From the NCBI GenBank assembly GCA_963922205.1, contig CAWUHX010000122.1:248001-312000 (forward strand): DNA of 64,000 nucleotides. The letters are read 5' to 3'. Below, one piece after another: positions 30,923-42,406 of this stretch. Each line of letters opens with the position of its first letter. Position 1 is the first letter of the stretch. The position numbers were made by a program, and so were the translations under genes. This stretch comes from Romanomermis culicivorax (lineage: Eukaryota > Nematoda > Enoplea > Mermithida > Mermithidae). The notes below the pieces were generated by a model. The model was not told the origin of the DNA. It made no database searches and saw only the letters and a list, made by a program, of their open reading frames with translations.

Positions 30923-32768
30923 TTAAATTAAACGGGCTATAATAGCGTCCTTACTCGCCATAGTTGACGCGAAACTAATCCCGATGAGTCTTGAATGTTC
31001 CTCTTCTTTGCCGGGAGCGTTCGCGTAGGGAAAAATTTGATCGACCGGCAAGACATTAGGCCCTTCATCATTAACGGCCGCGCCGTCGCACGACGGCAAT
31101 TTGGGTGCTGACGACAACGAAGGCGCCGGAAATTTGGGCCTTGATTTTGCTAACATAACGGGTACTTTTTTCTGAGACTGTTTTCGAGATTTTGGAGAAG
31201 TGGAACCTGATTCTCTGTCTGGAAACAGGAAAAAACGACGCTTATTGATATTTGATTTGAAACTTTAAAGAGTTTGTTTTAGTTTGGAAATACATTACAT
31301 TTGAAAATGAGATGATGTTAATTCACGTTTATGACGTTCGTGGCTTTTGTGAAATCGAAAAATCAAATTTATTATAGATAGCTATACTTTCTCTTGAGAA
31401 AGAAAAGTTCAGCTCATTTCCTTAACAGAGTGACATAACTTGAAAGACATTCTTAAACAATATACGCATTAAAATCATTATATTAAAGGGAGCCATGTAA
31501 AAATTGACAGTAAAACTGTTGGTTTATACTGAGTCAACCAATTCAACCACTCATTATTTTATGAACACTTTTTCAGTATTAGTGCGCCTGGTGGCCACCC
31601 ATCTTATAACGTGTGTAATGCAAAAAGACGCAAAAGGTACCTACAGTAACTGATTATGACGCATAGGTTTAGGCAACAGTATGAACCTGGCTCAGGCTTA
31701 CGCTTTGGCTTAGGCTCAGGCTTAGGCTTAGGCTCAGCTCAAAAGTCATTTATACTTTTTTACCGGAACTGAACGGAATGCAATCGACACAACGTTACAG
31801 AATGAACGGGAAATTTTTGTTCTGTCCGGTTGAAGGTTACCGCCGGATCGTTTTCTAGAAAATTGCAGGTATCCCCTCTGATCGAAAGTGGATTTTCAGG
31901 CAGAACGTTTAAAGCTGTCGGCGACCCGTTCCGTCGAAAAATTGAGTATAAATGACTCTTTAGGCTTAAGCCCAATTTAGAAGTAAAAAAATCGTAGGAT
32001 TTTGGTCGCCGACAGCCGGCGACTGTGCTTCTGGAATGGGCTTTAGGCATCATTTAGCAGGCACGTTATACCGTTTATGCCTCCTCACACATTTTACCCT
32101 GTTACTGTATGTACCTTTTGCATCACACACGTTATAAGATGGGTGGCCACCAGACACACTAATACCTACTTTTTCTAAGCACTTTGTGGTATAATCTAAA
32201 GTGTAACCTAGCTAGAGCGGATAATTTAGTCGAAACGGTACGTGACGCCTTTTTTCCTGGAATCAGCAAAAATGATACAAATTATGTGAAATCCTTCGCT
32301 GCAATACGACCCCACTTCGGTGATCAACTTGGCAAACGTCCTAACCCGGCCTTTGTCCCCATAGGACAATCTATAGTCTGTTTTTGATGAAATGCTAGAG
32401 CACCAAGTTGAGTCACAAATCACAATCGACAATACTGACGTCACAAAAATTATGCAATGTTACAATACTTGTGCAATATTTATTGTAAACCACAAAATAA
32501 TTGCTAGGATTTATGTGTAAACCACAAAATAATTGCTGGGCTTCATATGGGAAATTTACATATTCAGAAACTCATCGACTCTCAACATGTGAAAGGCCAT
32601 CTTACCTTGGTTGGCTTGTTCTTCACTTTCTTTTTTCGTTTCTTTACCACAACACATGGTCAAAATGATGATCACTGTGAATGTGTAAGTCGAAACGGTA
32701 ATTAGTATCAAACATAATAATGTGTAAGTTCGCTCTCGATCGTACAAAGAGTTCGACGAAGATACCAT
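30923..32768 (-). CDS. Two-exon single-pass membrane protein
   Basis: Exon 1 (32606-32768) starts at an ATG in a strong context (GGCCATGG) and ends CCAAG|GTAAG. Exon 2 (30923-31218) starts after TTTCCTGTTTCCAG and ends TAA. The phase-1 junction gives one 152-residue frame. Residues 14-42 form one transmembrane segment after a short 13-residue outside N-terminus; a C-C-G-K pair follows, then a charged tail with a proline-rich middle. There is no signal peptide, so a type III-like topology is likely. Size and layout recall small channel-associated subunits such as KCNE, but no family motif is present, so function is unknown. A paralogous last exon is at 23915-24219. The 1.39 kb intron contains a 584 bp MITE. 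Confidence 0.6.
31579..32162. mobile_element. MITE with about 60 bp terminal inverted repeats, TA target site
   Basis: The ends TTAGTGCGCCTGGTGGCCAC (31579) and its inverted partner ending at 32162 match for about 60 bp with three substitutions and one 8 bp gap. TA flanks both sides (31577-31578, 32163-32164), fitting a Tc1/mariner-type target. No coding capacity. It sits in the intron of the single-pass membrane protein gene and carries a TTAGGC-like tract plus a smaller AGTCATTTATACT / AGTATAAATGACT inversion (about 31743-31965). Confidence 0.8.
31683..31740 (+). repeat. Degenerate TTAGGC-like tract inside the MITE
   Basis: About eight hexamers, mainly GGCTTA and GGCTCA, with the shared GGCTTACGCTTTGG found also at 1.68 kb. 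Confidence 0.5.
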
Positions 32769-32872
32769 GGCCGGTATCACAACGAGCAGAAGACGGAGAT
32801 TGTTGAAAACGCAACATGAAAATCAACAGTCTAGTGTAACAATATTAATGCAAAGTTGATTACACGAGTAAA

Positions 32873-33095
32873 GCCGCGTTTATACTTCACGGTCCGTGGA
32901 CTACGGCCACGGCCAAGGCAGCCGTAACCAATCAGATTGCACCGTAAACATGGCTTCCACGACCGTGAAATATGAACGCGATTTTCGAGAAAAAGGTGCT
33001 CCCGTGAATCACGGCCACAGCCACGGCGCAATCACGGCGCCGTGACGGAGAAATAGAACACTGTTCTATTTTTCAGTGGCCCACGGCCGTGATTG
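32873..33095. repeat. GC-rich foldback built of CACGGCCGTG motifs
   Basis: The first half is a hairpin: CGCGTTTATACTTCACGGTC (32875) against its near-complement ending at about 32982. The second half adds ATCACGGCCACAGCCACGGC and CCACGGCCGTGAT units. GC content far above the surroundings. Confidence 0.6.
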
Positions 33096-34471
33096 GTACA
33101 TATTTCGCGTTAAAATAACTTTTTTTCGTAATTTCTCGATTGAATGTCCGCTTAGTGTGTTTTAAGCGTGACTACTTCACGTTTCTGATATCCGTTGCCC
33201 GATTTTCATCTCACCAGCCTGCGGCGGCTATTTGCCGCTTTTTGCTGCCTTTTGGCTGATTTTCAACATATCTATAAAATCGAATCGAAACTTTTGGTTG
33301 GTTATTTGATTTCTGAATTTTAATTGACTATTTTCAGCCCGAAATTGATATGATTTTTGCTGCTTTTGTCAAATTTCTGAAAAATGGTTGATTTCAAACC
33401 GATTTTCGGTTAAGTTAATTTAATATGGCCTCCCCAAAAAATGAACTCAAAAATGCAACAAATCGTGTCCAAAAAAACATTATTTATTTGTACAGAAAAA
33501 TGCAAAAATCCACGAAATATTGCACCCACAGAAACCCAAAAACCCATCTTCGGACAACCCTATTATAGACCACATACTTGATATCATTTGTTATATTCAG
33601 ACGAATTTTGTCCTGCTGTGCAATTCAAAATTTTGTGTTTTTGCCTCGTTTTGGATAACTAGTGGTTCCAGAACCTCAAAAGCGCAGCAGATCCGGCATT
33701 TTTTAGGAGAGTCAGAGGAAATTTTTTTGTGCAATTATCATCCAAAACTGGTGCGTGTGGGGCATGGGAGCTTGGGGGTCAATTGGATAGTGGGATTTCA
33801 AATTAGCTGGGTTTCAGTCTTTTTTATTAAATACGCTTTTTGATTTGACCTTTAGTATTTTTCATTCTGTCTTAGATGAAGCTACAATTTCAGAGCGTAT
33901 CGATCTAGTCACAACAAATATCAATTGATCTGACAGAAAAATCAATATGGTTCCTGCCCCTGGTCAGCTCACTTTGGGAAAGACTCCACACTGTTGTGCA
34001 TTTGAAATAATCGTTGGACAAAAAACTGCAACTCCTTATATTTCCAGTATGTTTTTTACAGATCACTATAGATTTAATAATGAACTATTAAAAATTCAAT
34101 TCATATTTAGAGGCGTTTACGTACCGGCATGATTTCGTGGTGAGTGAGTAAAAATTTTTGAACAGTTATGTTTCGATGCGAGTGACAGCTGTATATTTCG
34201 GAAAGTTTAACTAAAGAAGATATTTCATTTTAAATTTGTTTCTCTTTCAGTTGACCATGCCTAACACTGCTTTAGTAAAAACGGAGGAAGCATTTAGAGG
34301 TAAGCCATCGCAAAAAAGGCAGCGCAGATGGTGACGGAATCCCATCGCTGTCGAAACAAGAAAATCCTTGTTATATTGTTATATTCTGTACTTATCCTCG
34401 ATGTATACTAAGTACCGGATCTGGCACCGACACTATCCCTAGCTCTGCTGTCTTATATTTTACGTAGGGTT
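33096..34471. other. Intergenic, no gene recognised
   Basis: AT-rich DNA. A plus-strand frame at 33520-33843 has no domain or clear splice sites. Nothing else can be supported. Confidence 0.4.
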
Positions 34472-34690
34472 TAAGGCTCAGTTATACTCACTGCGCTGGG
34501 CTGGGCTGCGCTAGGGTGGCTTACGCCGCTGAGTATAATCGAAAGTTGTTGCGCTGGCTTACGCTACAGTATAAACGAAATTGCGCCTCGCTACGCCAGC
34601 TTACGCTAGGCCTGGCGTAAGCCAGCGCAAGCAGGCGGTGCAAAAATCTTGTCGGCCGATTTTACGCCAGCTTACGCCAACTTTGAAAAT
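34472..34690. repeat. GC-rich foldback built of TTACGCCAGC motifs
   Basis: It begins AAGGCTCAGTTATACTCAC and repeats GCTTACGC, GCGCTGGC and GGCGTAAGCC in both orientations. GCTTACGCTAGGCCTGGCGT near 34610 is nearly palindromic. Starts like the AAGGC...TATACT family described in the findings. Confidence 0.6.
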
Positions 34691-35831
34691 TTCGGCGTCG
34701 TATTTTTTAATTTCTAGCTTCATTTAAAGTGAAATTTTGGGTTTTTCTGAGTTTTCGGAGGCGGGAAAAATTTTGGTGATGTTTTTAACACACGGAAAAG
34801 CTTTATTTTTCGTAAATTTTTGCCAAGTGCAAATTATTTTTTGATTTTCAACGAATATTCGACCGATATTGATTTTCATCGGCCGATATTCATCATTTTC
34901 TGTTTATTGCGTCGGAAAAAATTATGGTGATGTTTTTCAACCATCAAAATAAAGTTTTTCTTAATTTTCGCTCAGGTAATATTTTCTAATTTTCGACCAA
35001 ATTAATATTCTTCATTTTTAAAGTTTTTGGGGTGGGAAAAATTTTTAAACCATATGAAAGCGTATTTTCGATAAAGTCTCGCCGTCAAGTTTCTATCGAA
35101 ATTGTCCCTTTGCTCTGTTTTCTAACCATAATCTAACAGGGCCTCGAGGTTTGGGGGGTCGGACGACTTTTTTCGGGCTGGGGGTCACTAATTCACCAAA
35201 AATTCTGGGGAGAGGTCTGTAAAGAAAAAAGTTCGATTTTTTCACCAAAAAGTCCAAAAAACGGATAAAAATAGTTATTTTTGTCTAAAAACCGATGAAA
35301 AATGTATTTCTGGCGCGAAGCGCCGATAAAATTGACGTTTTTGATCATTTTTTGTTCGAAAATTGATATTTTCCAGTATTTTTCCGACCGAGAGTATGGG
35401 GGTCCCTATGAGTACCACTTGGCTAGCCATAGAATTGAAAAATCCTGGGGGGTCGCCCAATGGCTAGCCATATGGCCAACGATTTCTGAGGAGGGGGGTC
35501 CCCATCGCACTCCCCCCCCCCAATTACATCATGTTTCTAACCCAAATAAAAATTTTCATGATTTATCCATCCAGAAAGAGCATCCTTTTTCTGTGTGTTG
35601 TTTTATAAATTTTGACACCGAGTGAATTGCGGCGTTTTAATCAAAATGCGGCAGTTTTTTCTAAAATTTGGTAAAATGTTGAAAAGCTTTTGAAAATTGT
35701 TGTGATTTGGATTCGAATGATGAAAAACATCAAGGTGCATACAACAAACACTTTTAAAAACCATTTCCAGCATGTTTTAGCAAAAAAACCCACGATTTTT
35801 TGTTTGTCTGCTTATATAGCATAAGACCGGT

Positions 35832-35953
35832 TATACTCCTTACGCCACGCTGCACTGCGCCAGGCATTCTACGCTGCGCTACCGCCAGGCTAGGCTGGTC
35901 AAGCCTAGCGTAGTCTGGCGTAAGCGTAAGCCCTGCGTGGCGTAAGGAGTATA
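35832..35953. repeat. Perfect-ended hairpin with TACGCC motifs
   Basis: TATACTCCTTACGCCACGC at 35832-35850 is exactly inverted at 35935-35953. The interior is further self-complementary around AAGCCTAGCGTAG. Confidence 0.75.
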
Positions 35954-36109
35954 GTCCAAACTTTAGAGATATGTGTTGACCGAAGAAGCGACGGTTGGCC
36001 GAAGTCACCCAGAACGATGATCCTATTGTCCGAAAACCAATCAAATTACGGGCAGCCATGCCACAAGTGGCATATAAGCGGCAGATTTCGTGACAATGTA
36101 TCATCCCGT

Positions 36110-37080
36110 TCAGTATTGGTTCGTCGTCCAGCATCTGAACTCGGTGCCTTGTGCTAGTGGTATGATGCTCCGTTCGATTTTCATATCACAGCCCTTGACA
36201 CTCGATTCCGATTGTGTGGCCTCGTTGTCAATATTACCACGACTAGCGTGAACCCTGTTCTTTTGTGCATGTGTGCTACGGTCATGCCTTTTTCTCAAAA
36301 TGTGACATCACTGGGTTCACAGGCATAGTGGAGCAGGAGTTCTGTACTTTCGACGGCCGCCGTGAGCATAGATGTTGCCTTGGCCTCCATGGCACTGCGC
36401 ATAACTGCGCTCCAACATGGCCATTGAGGTCTCCTCCAATCACCAGATGTTCACTGGGTTCAAGTGAATACATGTGGGTATCGAGGCTCTCCCAAAATTC
36501 GTCTTTCTCATTATTGGTGCAGTTGGTCTGTGGGGCATAACAGGAGATGACTCGGAGAGCCACTGCACCGGAGTCAATCTTGAGTGACATGAGCCAGTCT
36601 GACACTTGGCTGACTTCAACGATGCTATTTCTGAGCGTCTCGCTGACCACTATGCCAATGCCACTTTGTGTACTCATTCACCATTGTAGAATAACTTGAA
36701 ACCTTCCCCGATTTCTTTCGCTTTTGCGCCCTTCCATTTTGTCTCCTGGACGCATGCACTATGAACGGGGCAAGCCTTGAGGGCATCACCCAGCTCCCGG
36801 CTTTGTCCAGTCATTGTGCCAACGTTGATTGTGCCAAGTCGAAGTTGGACATGCTTTTTTAGCCCGTTTCGTCCAATGGCGGGTAGCCCTCACCCATTTC
36901 GCACATCCTCTGGGCGAGGACGGTGTGCGTGGCCAGGGGGGACGCCCTAGCTTTAAGACCAAAATTTTGATTTGACATGCCATAAGATGCGACCGAAAAT
37001 AATTCAACGAGTGCGTCGCTCCATCTGTCGTTGGATCCCTCCTCCTTTTTCAGCTGGGCGTTGGACCATTCTTGGCGGAA
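36110..37080 (-). pseudogene. LINE fragment: APE-type endonuclease (RTE/CFDP2-like)
   Basis: Minus-strand reading gives V-G-T-M-T-G, then V-Q-E-T-K-W-K-G (near 36740), a shift, then G-I-G-I-V-V-S-E, C-Y-A-P-Q-T, and G-G-D-L-N-G-H-V-G (near 36440), and a decayed R-K-R-H-D-R block. These are the first motifs of the endonuclease in RTE-type LINEs, often labelled craniofacial development protein 2-like. Stops and at least two frameshifts; no reverse transcriptase follows. A shorter copy is at 58900-59190. Confidence 0.8.
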
Positions 37081-37222
37081 TTAATCCTAATCAAAATACA
37101 ATGTGGCCTAAAACCGTAAAAATATGAAATTTTACTCGTTCCACTTTTTATTTTACAAGCATTTAGAAAAATAGGTTGTAGAACAATTTATATCATTTTC
37201 CCTGCCATCAAAAGTGGTCAAA

Positions 37223-37627
37223 GGCCATCTATACTTTTTTGCTAAAAAACATACCCAAGCGATTTACTCTCCATGTATTGGAGCAATTTCAGTGTATAAT
37301 ACATCGCAAGGTGGATATTGAAATTTCCGATCAAAGATAACCAACACGTTCAACAAGCATCTAATGTGCGCTTTGACGCAAGAAACTTAAGAAACGCAAA
37401 ATAGCTGATTTAGCTGATTACAAAATAGCTGATTTCTGCAACACTAAATAGCTGATTACAAAATAGCTGATTTCTGCAACACTATGCAAATTTTTTTTCC
37501 AAAATATACTTCAATGGATAGAACTGATCAAGATTTTTCTTGCGCACAGAGAAAATGAGGGATTCGTTCGATTTTGATCGTTGCAATCACTTGCGACAGA
37601 TTTTCGAGAGAAAAGTATAGATGGGCC
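37223..37627. mobile_element. MITE with GGCC...TATACT ends
   Basis: The left end GGCCATCTATACTTTT is inverted at the right end (...AAAAGTATAGATGGGCC). Flanks are TCAAA and TTTAA, compatible with a diverged T-N-A target. The interior has a tandem duplication of about 37 bp (AAATAGCTGATTACAAAATA unit, 37400-37485). Part of it recurs inverted at 60499-60745. Confidence 0.65.
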
Positions 37628-38518
37628 TTTAAACCCGTAGGAAGTTACTAGCTTTCTTCACTCTTAAAAATTATCCTACACATGTTATGAAAACGCGTGT
37701 AAATCGCATTGATATTCAGCTATTGCTGATAACAACTTGGCAGCATGCTTGTTTCAGTGAGGAAAAGCTCATATCTGAACATTCAGCTGCATTTTTGACG
37801 ATTTTCAGGACGTTCATTTTGACCGAAGTCAGTCAATAGATTCTCGCAAAGTAATGGCCATTTGAGAAACTTGGACAACTGGCAAATTAATTTTTGTACA
37901 AATTCGAATACGCCATTCTTATTTGTTATTTTTTCAATTTCTAGAAAAGCCGCAGTGAATGAAAATAAATTTTCCTTTGTCTCTTTCTATGTCCATTTTG
38001 CTCACGTCATGAATGGGTGAAAAATCCACATTTATAGCGGTAGGGCCAATTGCGTTATCGAACCCTTTACTGTATATAACATACTCTATGATGAGAAATA
38101 TGCACTGGTTGCGGTAATGAGCCGGTCATGGTAATGTGTCTTATAGTGGTCATGGGCCTGTTGCGGTAACGGGCCCGACCAGTTGAAGCTTCTTAGGTAT
38201 TTACAAAAAATATTCCACAAGTTATCGACTGGTTTTTTCGGTTCGATTTTTTGTATGTTTCTCCAAACCCACAACTAGAGTTCGAAAAACTAGATTTTCA
38301 ACAAAAAAAATCAGAGAAAACTGGGATTCCGCAGATAATATAAAAGAGTGGGAAATGAAGATGCGACGCATAAAGAAAAAAATATAAGTAAACTCTATAT
38401 TTCGAATAAATATTACGGTACGAAAAATAAATGTCGTATCAAACAGTCAGTACAAATATTTGTTGTCAGATTCACAGTTTTGACAAAAAAAATTATAAAA
38501 CCTGTCCTTCCATCTTTT

Positions 38519-38821
38519 TCAAAAACACTGGCATGTAAAACTACGTGGGCACCATGTGCTAGCGTCGCAATAGCCTCTGCATTGCACACATCGTCCACCA
38601 CTTCTTCCGTGCCGATGGATGCACAAACTGTGGCAGTCGGTAATCTTGCCAAAAGAACTAACGTATTGGCCGGTGCGCCACAGACCACGTTCGACCGGGC
38701 CATCAAATTTATAGCCGAACAGTTGCAATTGCCCTTGTTTGCTGTCCTTGGGAGGGGCGGCTTGGATGGCAGAGAACACAAGGAAGACGACAGCCAAAGC
38801 GAGAACGGCTTTTCTTTCCAT
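38519..38821 (-). CDS. Secreted macin/defensin-like antimicrobial peptide
   Basis: A 100-residue intronless frame. The ATG at 38821 is chosen because a clean signal peptide follows (M-E-R-K then a 15-residue hydrophobic core ending A-I-Q-A-A); an upstream in-frame start would bury it. The mature C-terminal half holds eight cysteines: D-C-x3-C, G-G-R-C, x2-C, G-Y-C, T-W-C-P, T-C-Q-C-F. The C-x3-C ... G-x-C ... C-x-C pattern is the cysteine-stabilised alpha-beta fold, and the G-R-S-G-G-R-C ... C-P ... C-Q-C-F ending is like macins (theromacin, hydramacin). Expected role: extracellular antibacterial peptide. A toxin-like or other CSαβ peptide is possible. It stops at TGA. Distinct from the nematode ABF pattern. 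Confidence 0.7.
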   Translation of the reverse strand: MERKAVLALAVVFLVFSAIQAAPPKDSKQGQLQLFGYKFDGPVERGLWRTGQYVSSFGKITDCHSLCIHRHGRSGGRCVQCRGYCDASTWCPRSFTCQCF

Positions 38822-40944
38822 TTCAGTTGACAATTTTCTAAAAGAATTGAAATTTAGGAGACTAGGAAAAAATATCAAAATTCTTGTCATTTCACAACCA
38901 AAGGCAGTATTTTTTCTGACCCGAAAAAAAATTCAACGGAATGATGAGACAGTATGTAAAGCGTTGCCCATGCCAAATATGTGCCTTAAAATCGAAACAA
39001 AAAAATTCTTCTCGAAGAGCAAATGCATATAAAATTTTCCGGATTTCGTTAGTCTTGATCGTGTATAAAATAATTTCAAAGTTAGTCGCATACCTTGTAG
39101 TCTTTAATGAGCTTAAAAATGAAATTCTAAGGGAAGCGATATCGATTCGAACGAAGTGACCGATGACAATTTTAGTTTATATACAAGCAAGTTGATTCAT
39201 TAAATAAACATGCATCCATACAGACTTCTTATGAATGGTATAAGAACCAACTTAAATTGAGTGAGCTCAGCATTTTCTAGGATTAATTAAACAAAAAATG
39301 TCTCGTTTAATGCGTCACATGATTCAATTTTATCAGTTTCTTATCTTATTTCAATATGGGAATTCAAGTCAATGTTCCACCCATTTCTGGAAGAAGTTTT
39401 TAGCCAGAATCTACGAAAATTAAAGGATTCTCAGTTTAATTTCACAACGGCATCGATTCCACTATATCTTTTAACAATTTCGCAAAAGCATTTCCCAAGA
39501 AATAAGAACGTCATTATCTTTAGAGTTTAGACCTGGAATGTTCAATTATCCCAAATGGAAGGAGACTAACAGAATATCAAAAGGGGCAAATGATAATGCT
39601 AGTATTTACAATCATGCATGTAGTTGAGAAGGTTTTATAAGAAGCCCGGCCATATCGTGAACCCCTCAAGATTTTCCAATACTAAACTTTACGTAAATTT
39701 CAGTTTTTTGTTTTTCAAGTGATAAGCCGCATAAATAAAAAATTTGCGCTCTCGCTCAAGTAAAATAGAATTTCAAAAAAAAATCAATTGAAGACAGTTT
39801 GGGTTGAGAGTTCATGAATCATTCACTTAAAAAAGGCGATATGTCAATTTCTTGCCCTCTACAAAGTATGAGACTTGCCTCAACTCCCATTTTAAGGATC
39901 ACAAGAATGTTCTTGATATCGGTTACTGTAAAATCATTGTTGAAGATAACTGGGCTAGCTCCTGCGTGGCTGGCCCGCACTTACCTGTCTGGCCCGCACC
40001 CCTAGGCTTCATCATTACACGCCCCTATCCTTAACCATAGTCCCCCTCCTTTTCGACACTAAGCATTTCAAGAACGAACTCTATTGTGCAGCTTAGCAGA
40101 GTTGTCATAACCAACTGCTCGATTTCATGAATTCAGGTAGAGTAGTCTAGGGCAAGACATATTGAAGCACAGCCAGCGGGGGTATACTATTCCCTCTTAT
40201 GCAGTCATTTATCACTCAGGATAATGAAGTGTGAAACTGACAATTTGGCCCCTCATAATATAAAAACATCGTATTTTTTCGTGCAGTGATTTGTCGGTGC
40301 CCATAAAAAACGTTTTTATCCTGAATAGCTATTTGGCTCATCTACATATCATCAACTATAGTAGAACTGACTTTTGTACCGTAGTTCCTTTCCTCATGCC
40401 GAACAAGTTGTCGCTGAATTTTTATCTTGAAGACTCACTTGAAGAAAACTTCACTCATTTGCTATAAAAGCTTGATGGAATTGTTCATGTAAAACTATTG
40501 ATCTCACTGGTCAGGCAGGCCTGTACCAGCAAAAAGAAAACGTGGGTGCTGCCCCTATTACAGAGACAGGCGGCCAATCAAGCGCTAACTGATGTCCTGC
40601 AGCAGATGATATTTTTGCTTGATTTTCCAGCACGTATATTCCGTCACAGTTCGTGGAAATCGAACGAATTTTCTAGAATCAGCAGTTGAATATGAATGTT
40701 CATTTCACGGATATCATTTACAAAAAAATCATTTCACTAAACAAGTTCAACAATGATATTAACAATAAAAATAGCACCTTAATAATGATCCAATGAAATC
40801 CTTTTTTCAAGTTGCAATCACAGTTGAGGCCAAAATCCACAAAAAGATACCCAAGCATTTACGTCGAATCAGAAAAACAAAGTATGTCGTCTCTATAGAC
40901 GTGCGTCGAGATTTGCGTTTGATTTTTGCGTCTGCATCTTTTTT
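38822..40944. other. Intergenic, upstream of the macin-like gene; no gene recognised
   Basis: Minus-strand TATATAAA occurs near 39175 but is 350 bp from the ATG, so promoter status is uncertain. The rest is AT-rich with short unsupported frames. Confidence 0.4.
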
Positions 40945-42406
40945 GGATTGTGTCCGAACTTGGCTTTCATCCTAACTTTGCGTCCGTCCTAACTTGGCGT
41001 CTAACTTGGCGTCCGCCTTTACTTGGCGTATTATATGCTTTGGATCAAAATTAACCCAAATTCACTATTAATTCATCATTTTAAAATATGCATTTACGGG
41101 TAATACACATGAACCATTACAGCTGTAGCAGTTATTCAATATACGTAAATTTTACTAATATTTTTCTATATAGAGAAACAGTTTTCCAATGAAGAAAGCA
41201 TATAGTTTCACAAAGAAACATTACATTTTTGCATGCAAACTCGTAGGTTCCCAGAATGTCGAAAACTGAATATATTATCTATATTCTCAAAATCTAACAG
41301 ACTTCCTACAAAAATGTTCATTTGAATTCGAGTTTTTAAATGTAGTTAATTCATTACACTGATCTCAAAAATACGGGTGATTTTGGAGAAACAAAGAGAA
41401 TCGGGAGAAGCAAAGAGATCGCGCGATAAATCGTTGCAATCCACTCACATTTCCTTTTTACTTCTTTCTTTACCTCATTTCTCATAATGTATTTTTATTT
41501 ATTCTTCATTCATTCGTTTGAACTTTTTTCTTTGAAACAGGATGTAAAGGGGGAAGGCCCGAACAGGACATAATAGATGACAGAATGAAGGAAGGGTGGA
41601 ACATGACTAAACACCAAGTTCAAAATAATTTCGTGATAAACTATGGATCAACTCTTAGCTCCATAATCCCAGGGCTTTGAGCTGCCTTTATGCTCCGTTG
41701 CTCTGGCAGAGCAGCTATGGATAAAGGTGATCTGGAGCTCCGTACATTTATGTCAGTTTGTTTACTGTAGTTTACATGGCTGAAAAGAATGGACAAACAA
41801 GTTACTGGGTTAATTGTGGTTGATTTTTTGACTCCTGTCTTGCTACTTGATTCCCAGGTTATTCCCATGGTACTTGGTTGATGAGGGCCGCGGACCCACT
41901 TGATTCTCCAGTATGGTAGCTTGGTTTTTCCTATTCATATTATCTTTATCTTTTTTCGTTTATTTTCTTTTTGTATTCTTTTTCTGTTTGTTTTTTGTCT
42001 GTTTTTCCGCTTCTTCTTTATTCTTCTTTCTATTTTCTTTTCCATTTTCTCTATTACTCTCTTTTACTCATTTTGAATCTGGTTAGTAGTGTAATAAAAT
42101 GTTGATGTATAAAATCGTATTATTGCAGTTAGTACACGAATTATAGATAGAGATACCTGCATAAAGAGTCTCAGAGGAGAAAAAGAAAGATAAAATGTGA
42201 TAAAATTAAAGAAAAAGAACAAAGACAGATAAATTCGAAAACCAAAAAGATGGAAAAATGGAAGGATCGAGTTAACTTTGATTTTATGATGCATTGGACG
42301 CCAAGTTCGGAATAGACGCCAAGTTAGGATTTTTTCCTTCAACACTGGACGCCAATATGAGACGGACGACAAGTTAGGATGGACACCAAGTTAGTTTCTA
42401 CATTTG

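Noticed and set aside
33520..33843. 107-residue plus-strand frame
   Set aside because: No recognisable domain or gene context; consistent with chance.
35302..35625. Overlapping frames on both strands around a GGGGGGTC-rich stretch
   Set aside because: Both are short, conflict with each other, and lie in G- and C-run sequence without a domain.
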